Shown: positions 27,480 to 37,419 of the stretch, piece after piece | How positions within the stretch are numbered: the first letter of the stretch is position 1 | Layout of the letters: each line of letters begins with the position of its first letter | NCBI GenBank assembly: GCA_002946415.1 | Contig: NJPS01000054.1 | Location: forward strand, 62,001-126,000 | From: Rutstroemia sp. NJR-2017a BVV2 | Taxonomy: Eukaryota; Ascomycota; Leotiomycetes; Helotiales; Rutstroemiaceae | Reading direction: 5' to 3' | DNA: 64,000 nt | Made by a program: the position numbers and the translations under genes | Notes under the pieces: generated by a model | The model's input: only the letters and a program-made list of their open reading frames with translations | Database searches by the model: none | Told to the model about the DNA's origin: nothing

Positions 27480-27665
27480 TATAATAATTTATATAAAAAG
27501 TTATTTAGTAACTTTAAACTATTATAAACTAGAGTTAGCTAACTAGATATATAATTTATATATAATCCCTTTTTTGTATATAAGTTTCTCAAGCTTTTTA
27601 GCTTTCTTAGTTCTTTAGTTCTTAATTCTAAAATATATTCGATTCTTTCGAGATATATTATTATA
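27480..27665 (+). repeat. Gypsy-2 3' LTR (186 bp)
   Basis: Same length as the 5' copy. It is directly followed by TTTTC and then by resumed Gypsy-1 sequence. Confidence 0.9.
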
Positions 27666-27999
27666 TTTTCTAACTTAACTATAATATTAATCTAATTTGA
27701 TATAAAATATCTAACTTGAAAATAGTATTATATAAATTATATAACTTCTATTTAGAGAATCTAATATTTTCTAATCTATTTATCTTTTTATCTAAATAAT
27801 TATAATTATTCTAAGATAGAAAAAAGAATTATAATTATATAGATAATAATTATCTAATAATACTAATTTAAAGATATATATTCTTTAGCTTATTTCTTTA
27901 ATATATTCTTTATTCTATACTTATTTAACTAATATTAATTATCAGTTCTTAGCTAAGATAATAGTATTTAAGAATAAGTTTATTTAGAGAGAGAAATAA

Positions 28000-28213
28000 T
28001 ATAATAAACTTTACAAAAACAATTTAGAACTAGTTTCTTATCTAAAATTTATTTAGTTAAACTTTCTATCTAAACCATTATAATATTAGTATATTATATA
28101 TTCTATATATAATCAACTTTCTATATTTAAACTTTTCGAATTCTAGAACTTTCTTAGTTCTTTAGTTATTAATTCTAAAGCTAAATCTACTTTATTATTG
28201 AAAATTCATTATA
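28000..28213 (+). repeat. Gypsy-1 3' LTR (214 bp)
   Basis: Same length as the 5' copy. It is preceded by a purine-rich tract and followed by TTTAT, the RIP-altered TSD. Confidence 0.88.
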
Positions 28214-28218
28214 TTTAT

Positions 28219-28859
28219 ATTATTTTATTATATATATTTATTTTCTAAAATATATAAAAGTAATTAAAATCTCGAATATTATAGATTATAATAATTAATA
28301 ATACTATAATAAATTTATTATTGGAAATAATTATATAGAGAAATAATTATAATTTATAATAATAAATAAATCAATAATAATTATTATTAAATATTTAGTT
28401 TTATATATCAAAAAATAGTTATATAATTTAATAATTAATAGATAAAAGAATTTAAGTTAATTTTTAGAATTTAAAATTAAAAAAAAAAAGATAATAAAAT
28501 CGAAGAATTTATTATAATTAGTATAGATTATATATTAGTTATATAACTTTTAATAACTTTATTAAGATTATAATTTGTAAGATCTATAATAATTATATTT
28601 TATATAAATACAATTTTCTCCAAATTATTATATATAGTTATATAAATCTTTATTTCTATATATTTATTTGTTATCTTATTATTTTGCTAACTAAATTATT
28701 AAATAATCAAGTAAATAAATTAAATTATATAATTTTTATTAAAGCTCTATTAAAATCGAACTTCCAATTTCTAAATTTATAATCTCTATAATTATATACT
28801 TTATATAAATTATAATATTATATAATTTATATCTTTAAAATATTAATATATTTATAGCA
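28219..28859. other. AT-rich DNA right of the nest, no gene
   Basis: Strongly AT-rich sequence outside the outermost LTR. No coding blocks or repeats that I can match. It ends sharply at about 28860, where GC content rises. Confidence 0.5.
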
Positions 28860-29404
28860 AATAGCTGATCCAGAACAGGCGGTTCGAGCATTTCAGGCTC
28901 GCTAACCAGCTATAATATAAGTAATAAGACTAAAGAATAACCGAATAGTATAACTATAAAGGACGAGAGCAGGGTGAGTATATAAGAGTGGGAAGCGCGG
29001 AGCGGCGCGATCAGTAGTTTTGTCCGGAGAGGTTCTACTGGTATAACTAATATTGAGCCTCCTTATAGCTAGTACTATATATACCAGCTAGCGGGTTAGA
29101 AATAAATAAAATAAATATATTTACAAATTAAATATTCTAGTTTATTAATCTCGCGTATAGCAATATCTCGAGCATATTATTATTTTACCTTTCGTTGTAA
29201 GTTTATAATAAGTTGTTATAGATATTATTTTACTATCATAAAGAGAGGAGCGCTATCTACCGAGGTATCGCGGCCCTAATATTTAGTGGCCGATATAATA
29301 TCGGACAACTTAGAGCTTTTATTATTATTAGAGTATCTCCTAGGTCTACGATAATAGGAGTCTTCTCAAAACGTAAATTAGCTTTATCCCTATTGTCTAC
29401 GCCC
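28860..29404. repeat. Retroelement-like fragment (possible solo LTR or leader), unassigned
   Basis: Mixed composition with GC-rich islands and no ORF. It contains a small hairpin (CGAGC...GCTCG near 28887), a TATA-like stretch, GCGCGG-rich blocks and, near 29240-29300, a segment around GGTATCGCGGCC. The texture resembles LTR and leader regions of fungal Gypsy elements, but I found no partner copy or TSD. Confidence 0.3.
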
Positions 29405-30108
29405 ATCCGCTACGCGATAGGGTCGTGACGTTAGGAAATCTCGTGGTGCTGCGTGTTTCTGGACGGTGCCAAGAACCAGCCGCAGAGACACCGGAAGTTG
29501 CACGAGAGGCGTGCGGGTTCGAAGCTATATCGAAGTCTCGTGTTACTGAACTACCGTCCTTACAGTTGGAGAGATCAGCTTGTGAGACGGGTGCAATTGT
29601 GAAGCATTGGACGATGCATCCGATGTTCTGAATGGCATCATTTCCTTATCAATGTGTAATTTCATTCGTTTGCTGCGCCCATTAAAAGGACCGATAAATG
29701 GTCCTTTTCCTGGCCTACATAATGGTCCATATGACCCAGATTAGCTAGGTACAATACAATGCACTTTTACCATATTCTCACAGCAATAGTAGGCAGTAAA
29801 ACGAGGTCATATAGACAGAAAATCAATCAGTGTGTTTTGTACAGAACTGATCTCTACCACCGCCGAGGTGGCGAAAGATGCCCTATTATTCATTGATTTA
29901 GGAGTATGTTAAACGGACGGACTTAACTATCCCAATAGACTAGGACAACCAGTTATTCCGACTCCGAATCCATTGATCCGTCTTGCAAAACAAGGTTGAG
30001 GCTCTGCATTATCACTTCGGCTACACCCGTATGACACTCAGAAAGACAGGTAAAAAGACCATGCTTGCTTCCCGAAATACCCCCCCTTTACCTCCGATGC
30101 AGCCGTGT
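29405..30108. other. Intergenic, no convincing gene
   Basis: Ordinary composition resumes. A 68-codon open stretch at 29425-29631 has no recognisable features and no neighbouring exons, so I do not call it. The palindromic repeat at 29684-29708 is listed separately. Confidence 0.5.
29684..29708. repeat. Perfect 9-bp inverted repeat around GATAAAT
   Basis: AAAAGGACC, a 7-bp spacer GATAAAT, then GGTCCTTTT: a perfect palindrome. Its core GGACCGATaAATGGTC recurs at 36503-36518 with one base change. Function unknown; it could be a transposon-end relic or a regulator site. Confidence 0.6.
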
Positions 30109-30594
30109 CTACTTCTGGGGGGGCCGCATCAATGAAGCATCGCCTGAGGTCCAGATAACATTCAACACCAACTTCTTAATCTTCCACACACCCGCTTCGT
30201 CCTTGATCAGGTCAACGGAATACTCCCCGCCCACAGTGTACTTGGTTCCGTTTGGATCCCTGCCCGTGCCGGAAGACGCATGCTGTGCTGTTGAAGTAGC
30301 AGTAAGAGAAGCAGTATCGGCTCCATCCTGGTAATTCACACGGACCATGCTGATATTGTGCGTGGTATCCATAGGACCAACTGTGTTGAGAACATTTGTG
30401 CGAATCAGGGAGAGGCCCTGGAGGACTTTTTTGTTGTCATCATGAATTTCCATAGAAACGTCTTCTCCGGCCCATGCCGAGTTGAAGAGTGCGGGGTCAT
30501 GATGATCACTGGCAATGGCGGCTCGGTACAGGGCGTCGGCGATAGCCTCACGCTGGCTGAGAGAAGGGAGGGTTTGCGGGAACGACTGCGACAT
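30109..30594 (-). CDS. SnoaL-like (NTF2-fold) protein
   Basis: Intronless frame of 161 codons, ATG at 30594. The sequence has the SnoaL-like/NTF2 alpha+beta pattern: an N-terminal helix with QREAIADALYRAAIASDHHD, a middle strand ...DVSMEIH..., a THNISMVRVNY strand and a C-terminal Y-S-V-D-L-x-K...W-K-I-K-K-L-V-L-N strand pair. Length is typical (about 130-170). Family members are small cyclases, isomerases or dehydratases, often encoded in polyketide or terpenoid clusters, acting in the cytosol; the substrate here is unknown. It is divergent from the O-methyltransferase (382 bp apart), and a TTAAATA element lies about 70 bp upstream of its start. It appears intact. Confidence 0.72.
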   Translation of the reverse strand: MSQSFPQTLPSLSQREAIADALYRAAIASDHHDPALFNSAWAGEDVSMEIHDDNKKVLQGLSLIRTNVLNTVGPMDTTHNISMVRVNYQDGADTASLTATSTAQHASSGTGRDPNGTKYTVGGEYSVDLIKDEAGVWKIKKLVLNVIWTSGDASLMRPPQK

Positions 30595-30976
30595 TTTCGC
30601 AGCTTATGTTTGATAGAAGAATGGAAATTTATATTGTTGATTGTACTCATACTCAGTCTATCTATTTAAGTGACGGATCATATATGTTGAGTATGGGGAT
30701 TTCATGTAAGCACGGCGTGTGCAAATCTTCCCGCGGAATTCTCGGGTTTTATCCGTGCTATGTCCCACTTATACTATATTATTACGGACTGTGGGGACTG
30801 TGGCACCAGCATAAGGTACAGTACTCCGTATGAGTAAGCTTATTCTCGTCCGTGCGCTGTGGTTCCGGACTTAACACACAGGTGCAAGCGGCGTTCAAGT
30901 CTGATGATGGCTTCTACAAATATTTGAGCATGACATGACCTGTTTGAGTCAACAACTTAGCGGCTGTCTCCGCAGT
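30595..30976. promoter_or_regulatory. Shared upstream region of the SnoaL-like and O-methyltransferase genes
   Basis: 382 bp between divergent start codons with no ORF of its own. An AT element (TTAAATA on minus, 30661-30668) is the only core-promoter-like signal I can point to. Confidence 0.45.
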
Positions 30977-32366
30977 ATGTCTCTTCAGCAAATCAACACC
31001 CCGTCGAATGGCGTCTCTGAGAAATTACCGCTCGAACAATTGAGCTCGGCCATTAGTGAGAGTGCCGGCATCGTGAGCGGGTACCTCGCGACAAGCCACC
31101 TCCCACAGCCGTCTTTCTAGGCCGATGGACCCAGCGTAATCGTCCCTGTAAACGCACCACCGAACCTTCAATTAGCAAGACAGAAGCTCCTTTTAGCATC
31201 GCTTGAACTCTTTCAACTCGCGACAGGGCCCAGCGACTTCTTGCCCAACCTGGCCACCGGTGTAAGTGTTTTCAATATCGTTAAGCCTCTCTTAGATTCC
31301 CGCTCTAACTCCCTAGTTCCAATACCTCTCCTGCCTGACCTGGCTCTGCCAGTACAAGATTTTTCACCTTATCCCCCTCGATGCCTCGATTAGCTATAAT
31401 GCTCTCTCCACTGCTTCGAAAGTCTCTGTGCAACGTCTCAAGGCCGTCATTCGCATGAGCATGACCACCGGCCTCTTCCGAGAGGATGTTGCTGGATCTG
31501 TGGTTCACTCGGCCACTTCAGCACTTCTGGCTCGCGACCCCGTCGTCTACTCCTACGCCACACACATGTGCGGTGGCTCTGCACCCGTAGCCCAGAAGAT
31601 GGCCGCTACTACCCTGAAGTGGGGGCCCGACTCGACCCAGCCGTACGAGACAGCGTTCAACGTCGCGCTCGACACCGACCTGCCATTCTTTGACCATCTC
31701 TCGCGCAACCCAGACAAGATGGCCGAGTTCTCGGCATACATGCGCAACGTACGAAGTAGCGACACCGTGGCACATCACCTGACGGCTGGTTTCGCGTGGG
31801 AGGGCATCCGCGAAGATGGCGTCGTCGTGGATGTTGGAAGATCCACAGGCGACGCGGCTATTGCACTTGTAGAGGCGTTCCCACATCTCAAATTAGTGGA
31901 ACAAGATCTGCCAGCCAATGTGGACAATGGACAGAAAATGTTGGACTCTTCACCAAAGAAGGCATCGCTCGCGGCACGCATTACCTTCCAAGAACATGAC
32001 TTCATGGAAAAACAACCTGTACAAGACGCGGATATATATCTCCTAAGGATGATCTTGCATGACTGGACGGACGCGCAAGCGGTAAAGATTGTACGCAATC
32101 TCGTCGACGCAATGAAGGATAGGCCCAGCTCGAAGCTACTTATCATGGATACCGTGCTTCCCAAGCCCGGGTCGGTACCTGTGTCTATTGAGCGTCTCTT
32201 CCGGGTCAGAGATGTGACTATGCTCCAGTCGTTCAACAGTAAGGAACGGGATCTGTATGATTGGAAGGCATTGCTTGCGGATGTTGATGCCGGATTGTGC
32301 TTGGTCAATGTGGTCCAGCCATTTGGTAGCGCTATGTCGGTCTTGGAGGTGACTCTTGATAAATGA
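30977..32366 (+). pseudogene. O-methyltransferase (COMT-like, class I SAM) with premature TAG
   Basis: Exons 30977-31261 and 31317-32366 join across a 55-bp GT-AG intron with branch-like CTAAC, giving 445 codons, the usual length for fungal O-methyltransferases. Present are a helical dimerisation half, the SAM motif DVGRSTGD near residue 272, QDLPANV and the catalytic LLRMILHDWTD with the conserved His. Such enzymes methylate phenolic hydroxyls of polyketides. Codon 48 is TAG (31118-31120) between ...HLPQPSF and ADGPSV, where the frame otherwise continues perfectly. CAG-to-TAG is a CpA-to-TpA change, the RIP signature. Motif I also reads GR instead of GG. A downstream start (ATG 31428) would lack the N-terminal half, so I call a recent pseudogene; sequencing error is possible. 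Confidence 0.72.
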
Positions 32367-32770
32367 GTTATCTACGTGGAGGTACATAAATTAGCAAAGA
32401 GAGTATCAAATGCAGCTCTACTGCTATGTCTGTTTTAATAATCTGAATAAATGTAGCGTCTAATATTGACAAAATTGTTCAAAATTTGGACAGTGATATC
32501 AAAATATCAAGCTAGGAACATGCGTTTCAGAAGTTATTAACTGAGGGAGATATGCCTTAAAGAGCATTTTGGAAAGGGGAGAACGTCTGTGAAATGGAAG
32601 AAAAAGGGTAGCAAAGATTCATCTACGATTCATTTACATAACCAGCTACATTCAAGAAACTCTCATTCAGGTACCTTTCCATACAAGTTGAGCTGCTCCT
32701 CTACATTGAGCATCATTTCGTCAATAATATAGGCGTCGCGATGAGTTGAATTGAACGCACAAATACTTCT
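32367..32770. other. Convergent 3' region between O-methyltransferase and reductase
   Basis: 404 bp separating two converging genes. AT-moderate, no ORF or repeat that I can support. Confidence 0.5.
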
Positions 32771-33808
32771 TTATGCCGCATGCTCTCCCTCTGGTGCAAC
32801 CTCGAGAATTAGCTTGCCCCTGGCTCTGCCCGTCTTCAATCTTTGGTATGCTTCGGTCAAATCTTCAAACTTGTACTTCGAGTCAATAACAGGCTTAACC
32901 TTGCCCTCAACCATCCACTCGGCAATCCGCGAGAGGTCTTCACGATCAGGTTTGGCGAAGACAGTTAGATGCTGTCTTTTTGCACCACTCAGGAATCTTG
33001 GCATGTATTCCGCCGCCATGATAAATTGTACAAAGCTCAGGTGGTGACTAGCTGCTACTGTGACGAATTTTGCATTAGGACTCGTGTATACGTCTGCTTC
33101 CCAGAATAGATTGTGATCGTTGCCAACGTAGTCTACAACAAGGTCGTACTTGTACGGCGAGTCTTTGAGAGCCTGTAACACGTTCTGTGTCTTGTAGTCG
33201 ATGACTTCGTCGGCACCTAGAGATTTGCAATGCGTGACATTGGCAGTAGAGCAGGTCACAGTCACATGGCGTCCTTCAGCTTTGGCAATTTGGATACCGA
33301 AACTTCCCACCCCTCCAGATCCGCCATTCAAGAGGACTCGCGAGCCCGGCTTGGAGTAAGGTAAGATAGATTGATAAGCAGCGAGCCCAGCTATAGCGAT
33401 GCCGGCGGCGTTAATGATGGATAATCCTGTCGGTATAGGCACTGTATTGTTGACAAGCGCAATCCCATACTCAGACATAGCCCCTCCGTACATAAAGTTT
33501 GTCCCGGCGCTTCCAAACACGAGTTGTCCTGACTTGAGTGTTGAACCTGGCGCAGGCTTGACAATATAGCCAGCAAAGTCATTTCCAGGAGAGGCAGGTT
33601 TGGGAAAGGCCACCTTATGGAGGAATTGGAATTCGGAAAGTCTGTAGTCAGCTGGATTAAGACCAGCAGCAAGAATTCGAACCAGGTGCTGGTTGGCCTG
33701 GGGCTGGAGCATAGGAACATTGTTCAGTGTCAGGTTGTTCTCGAGGCCACCTGCTGTGGATCTGTATTGCCAGCTGCGAAACGAGGATGGAATACCCTTG
33801 GTAGCCAT
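32771..33808 (-). CDS. Medium-chain reductase (zinc-independent quinone oxidoreductase-like)
   Basis: Intronless, 345 residues from the ATG at 33808 (MATKGIPSSFRSWQYRS), the usual start of this fungal group; the frame is open to an ATG at 33892 that would add an unconserved 28 residues. It has the GroES-like N-terminal half (ILAAGLNPADYRL, PGNDFAGYIV) and the Rossmann motif LLNGGSGGVGSFGIQIAKA, then TCSTAN...SLGADEVIDY, and no catalytic zinc ligands. It is expected to be a cytosolic NADPH-dependent reductase of quinones or enoyl intermediates; in clusters such proteins can act as trans enoyl reductases. A TATATA element lies about 125 bp upstream. Intact; divergent from the MFS gene. Confidence 0.85.
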   Translation of the reverse strand: MATKGIPSSFRSWQYRSTAGGLENNLTLNNVPMLQPQANQHLVRILAAGLNPADYRLSEFQFLHKVAFPKPASPGNDFAGYIVKPAPGSTLKSGQLVFGSAGTNFMYGGAMSEYGIALVNNTVPIPTGLSIINAAGIAIAGLAAYQSILPYSKPGSRVLLNGGSGGVGSFGIQIAKAEGRHVTVTCSTANVTHCKSLGADEVIDYKTQNVLQALKDSPYKYDLVVDYVGNDHNLFWEADVYTSPNAKFVTVAASHHLSFVQFIMAAEYMPRFLSGAKRQHLTVFAKPDREDLSRIAEWMVEGKVKPVIDSKYKFEDLTEAYQRLKTGRARGKLILEVAPEGEHAA

Positions 33809-34584
33809 AATGATCGTCTTGTTTGTAACTGTGAAAGTTCGTTCTTGTGAAAGGGTGTCCTGGAGCTCAAGTTGATAAGCTCCGAGCGTCAATCAAAAGA
33901 CAGTTGAGTGAAGAATGGCAGACTGAGAAGCTGCCCGATATATCGTCCTTCAAAGACAGGCACACCCGGCCTCACATTGGTCCGACCACGTGTACTTGAA
34001 TTTTCGGGCTTTCACTCAATGCGAGCCGACTACCGTAGTTAAGCAATGCGCATTTACCCTAAGACTGGCTGAAAAGTGTTGAAATGCAGGTATATTATAA
34101 ATAAGGGCTGTAAATGCAAATATTCCTGCTTCTTTTTATACATCTTTTATTGCAGCTTTTAACTAATTATAGGTTTTAGTTTCTAATTAAGATAAATGTG
34201 CCTCGCCAAGGGAGTATCCTTACTAGTGCTATTACTATCTTTATAGGCTGTACCATAGTAAAGCTCCGTACCGTCTCACCTAAAGCTCCGTGCTGTCTTG
34301 TCCCCTTTCGTCGTATCCTTGCCTCGCCAATTCCAGATGAAAATTCCGCGGAGATTTTTTCTAACCAATATCCCGAAAATTCTGCTCGTGAACTCCGGTC
34401 AATATTCCGTCCAACCCGATAGGTTTAGGATAGGGACCGACTATGCGTAAGGGAGCGTCCTGAAAATGAATAGTATATATAATACTCAAAGGCGCTGGCA
34501 GCTGTCAAGTTTAATCGGAGTTGGTTCTGAATTTTTGCGATTGGTTTTTGGGTATTTGACACGCTGGCGACCATTGAAGCCAAG
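33809..34584. promoter_or_regulatory. Divergent upstream region, reductase and MFS pump
   Basis: 776 bp between start codons. TATATATAA at 34474-34482 lies about 100 bp before the MFS ATG; GATATATC near 33935 serves the reductase side. A degenerate 22-bp direct repeat (AAAGCTCCGT... at 34260 and 34282) and a duplicated GCCTCGCCAA (34199 and 34320) are of unknown meaning. Confidence 0.5.
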
Positions 34585-36394
34585 ATGACGGGACCCAAGC
34601 GCCCGTCCCGGACCAATGACGTCGAGGCCGGGCTCGAATCAAAGTCCTCTCGACAGACGGCGAGCTTGACTGTCGCCGCGGACCCTGCCGTTGTCTCGGA
34701 GCGCAAGGCCGGCCACGAGCATGACGCCTATCCAGAGGGCATCTCCCTGATCTCCATCCTGGTCGCCGTAGCCGTGTCTTTTTTCCTTGTCTTCCTAGAT
34801 ATGGCCGTCATGTCCACGGTGACGCCGGCCGTCACGACCCAGTTCAACGCGCTCACCGACGTCGGCTGGTACGCCAGCGCCTACCAGCTGACCAGCGCCG
34901 CCTGTACGCCCCTAACCGGTAAAATCTATAGCTACTTCCACATCCGGTGGTCTTTCCTGGTCTTCTTCCTGATCTTCGAGATCGGCTCCGCCTTGAGCGG
35001 CGCCGCTACCTCGTCAGACATGTTTATCGTGGGGCGCGCCATTGCCGGCATCGGCTCTGCGGGCCTCTTCACTGGCATGATGACCATCGTGGCCAACGTG
35101 CTCCCTCTGCACAAGAGACCGGCCATTCTAGGAGCCATCATGGGCCTTGGGCAGCTCGGCATTGCGGGCGGTCCCCTCATCGGCGGCGCCTTCACCTCCA
35201 ACATCCACGTCACCTGGCGGTGGTGCTTCTACCTCAACCTCTGCCTCTTCCCCGTCATCACCGTCGCCTTCCTCCTCAACACGATCCCCGAGGCCGAGGT
35301 GAAGCCGCATTGGCGGAGCGTGCTCGCCACGGCCGCCAAGTCACTGGATCTCGTCGGTTTCGTGCTCATGAGCGGGGGCGTGCTTATGTTCCTCTTGGGG
35401 CTCCAGTACGGCGGGAACCAGTTCGCATGGGACAGCTCCGTTGTCATCGGTCTGATCATCGGGGGAGCTGTCAGCTTCTCGTTGTTCCTCGCGTGGGAGT
35501 ACCACCAAGGCGACGCCGCCATGGTGCCGTGGGCCATGCTCCGGAGCGGCATCATCCGCGCGGCCGCCATAACGAATTTCTTCAACTACGGCGTCATGCT
35601 CGTGGCCGACTACTATCTCGCCATCTACTTCCAGTCCGTCATGGATGACACTGCGCTCGAGAGCGGTGTTCACATGCTGCCCACCACGCTCGGCATGCTC
35701 CTGTCCATGGTGACAGCCGGCGGCCTCACCCAGTCTACGGGCTACTATCTCCCCATGGCAATCATTGGCCCGTGCATTTCCGCTGTCGGATACGGTCTCC
35801 TATCGACCCTTTCTCCTACGACGTCTACGGCTCGCTGGGTCGGCTATCAGATCTTGTACGGCGTGGGCAGCGTGTTTGGAAACAGCAGCGTAAGACTCCA
35901 CATCCTTCCCCATCAAGCTCATGAAAGGTACATACGCTGACATGACAACCAAACAGCCCTACATGGCGGTGCAGAACCTCGTGCCGTTGCGTCAAGTGCC
36001 CCAGGCAATGGCCATCGTCTTGACCGTGCAGACCTTCGGTAGCTCTGTGTGGCTCATCGTCGCCAACGTCATCTTCAACAACAGTCTCCACAACCTGCTG
36101 TTGGAGAATGCGTCCGTGGTCGGCCTGGCGCCTGACTTCGTCATCGGCGCGGGCGCCCGCGGCGTGCACAGCCTGGGCCTCTCGGGGACAGCACTGCAGG
36201 CGCTGCTGGACTCGTATGCCAAGAGCATTGATCGCGTCATGTATTTGGGCGTGGGCCTGGCGGCGGGAGCGCTTGTCTTTTGCTGGGGCTTAGGTTGGCA
36301 TAATATTCTCGAGATCACGAAGAAGGAAGCGTTAGTGGCTGAGAGGAAGGCCGGTTCGGTTGATGAGAGACAAGGTGCTGAGGAAAAGGTGTGA
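34585..36394 (+). CDS. MFS drug:H+ antiporter, 14-TM type (DHA2/TOXA-like efflux pump)
   Basis: Exons 34585-35889 and 35957-36394, a 67-bp intron with branch CTGAC, 580 residues. A polar N-terminal tail of about 55 residues precedes membrane segments starting ISILVAVAVSFFLVFLDMAV. Diagnostic blocks are WYASAYQLTSAA, GRAIAGIGSAGL, LPLHKRPAILGAIMGLGQLG and GPLIGGAF (motif C of antiporters), then TWRWCFYLNL. Family members in the plasma membrane export toxins and secondary metabolites in exchange for protons, and are commonly found in biosynthetic clusters. Codons are clearly GC-rich compared with its neighbours, and the gene is intact. The last exon encodes the large extracellular loop, TM14 and a charged tail. 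Confidence 0.92.
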
Positions 36395-37419
36395 GACGAC
36401 CGTACGGAAGAGATTCACCTGGTAATCCCCTCATTTCCACATGTCGTACTCATTTTAGAATGTACAGAAGAGCTCAGATTACATGAACTACGCCTCTTAG
36501 ACGGACCGATTAATGGTCTATAAAAGGTCCTTAAGACCTCGTAGTTAGCTTTCAATAATCATCACTTCTTACAATCTCACAAAAGGTCACTGAAACTGAG
36601 TAACCATGCTGATATTCCGCCAGCTGAGTCAGCCGATCAACGAACCAATCAGAAAGTTTTGATTATCTATATATATAGCTATGGATCCGTGAATCCTGGA
36701 TTTTCCTTGATTCTACTATTTATTTGTATTTTTTATTTTTATATATAGTTTTGTTTATAGAACTTCATTATTTACTATTTAGATTTATTTAGAGCTTTTA
36801 TTTAAAGGTTTTCTATATAAATAAATATCCAGTTTTTTTTATAATTTATAATAATATTGAATTAAAAAGATAATATAATTTAGTAAATAGTTTATTAATC
36901 GATAAAAATATAGGTTTTTAATATTAAATTTTATTTTATTTTATAATATCTAATATTCAATATTTATATTACAAATTTAAAAAGAAATTTCTAATTAATT
37001 TATAATTATTTCATTATATATTGTTAGTTTTTATAAGAATATATTAATATAATAGTTAAATAAAAAATATTAAAGAAAAAACTTTTTTAAAAAAAAAATT
37101 TTATATAATTAATTTAGATTTTATAATTTTTTAATAAATTTTTATATTTTGTTAAATAATAATAAATATAATAAATATCAAAATATTCTATATTCTATTT
37201 ATATTTTATAATAACTATCTTTCAAATTTATTATTGAGAGAAAGATATTGATAGTTATATATTTCTCTATATTAATATAAAAAAGAGATTTTAAGCTCTT
37301 TTCTATTAATATTTATTTAGAATATATTATTAGTATCAACTAACGTTACTGTATTTACTCGAATAGTATTATAATATCTATCCTCTATATTTCCCAATAC
37401 TTATTATATAAGAAACCGA
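36395..37419. other. Intergenic with a 0.8-kb AT-rich (RIP-like) island
   Basis: 36395-36650 is ordinary. 36503-36518 repeats the GGACCGATnAATGGTC motif seen at 29688, followed by a second palindrome (AGGTC-CTTAA-GACCT, 36525-36539). About 36655-37420 is strongly AT-rich like the large nest, with no recognisable coding block or LTR pair; probably a RIP-degraded repeat relic. Confidence 0.5.

Larger units (their letters stand above)
6356..27665 (+). mobile_element. Gypsy-2: Ty3/Gypsy LTR retrotransposon nested in Gypsy-1
   Basis: LTRs of exactly 186 bp are at 6356-6541 and 27480-27665. Both start TATAATnATTT and end CGAGATATATTATTATA. The TSD TTTTC is intact at 6351-6355 and 27666-27670. A purine tract (AAAGAAGAAGATAG) precedes the 3' LTR. 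Its own DNA is 6356-10478 plus 25349-27665, about 6.4 kb. Its LTRs share blocks with those of Gypsy-1 (TTCTTAGTTCTTTAGTT...), so the two are related subfamilies. It landed just downstream of the Gypsy-1 integrase and is itself split inside RNase H by Copia-A. Confidence 0.92.
560..28213 (+). mobile_element. Gypsy-1: Ty3/Gypsy LTR retrotransposon, RIP-mutated, outermost of four nested elements
   Basis: LTRs of exactly 214 bp lie at 560-773 and 28000-28213. They begin TATAA and end TTATA, which is TGTAA...TTACA after C-to-T decay. The flanking 5-mers are CTTAT (555-559) and TTTAT (28214-28218), a TSD differing by one C/T transition. A purine run (AGAGAGAGAAA, about 27985-27995) precedes the 3' LTR as a polypurine tract, giving plus orientation. 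Its own DNA is 560-6355 plus 27671-27999 and the 3' LTR, about 6.3 kb, a normal Gypsy size. Gypsy-2 sits inside it, downstream of the integrase. The whole element is riddled with stops and cannot be active. Confidence 0.9.

Noticed and set aside
420..28860. Mitochondrial or plasmid insertion as the source of the AT-rich block
   Set aside because: Coding remnants are Ty3 and Ty1 pol, bounded by LTRs and TSDs; no mitochondrial gene was recognised.
29440..29530. tRNA gene suggested by GGGTTCGAAGC near 29515
   Set aside because: B-box-like word only; no A-box at the right distance and no cloverleaf could be drawn.
31505..32308. Minus-strand frames over the O-methyltransferase
   Set aside because: Shadow frames; the plus frame has all methyltransferase motifs.
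31428..32366. Shorter intact O-methyltransferase starting at ATG 31428
   Set aside because: It would lack the conserved N-terminal dimerisation half that is clearly encoded upstream with a good intron; the TAG makes a pseudogene more likely.
34932..36318. Several minus and alternate plus frames of 60-230 codons over the MFS gene
   Set aside because: GC-rich shadow frames of the transporter; arginine/histidine- or acid-rich composition and no family motifs.
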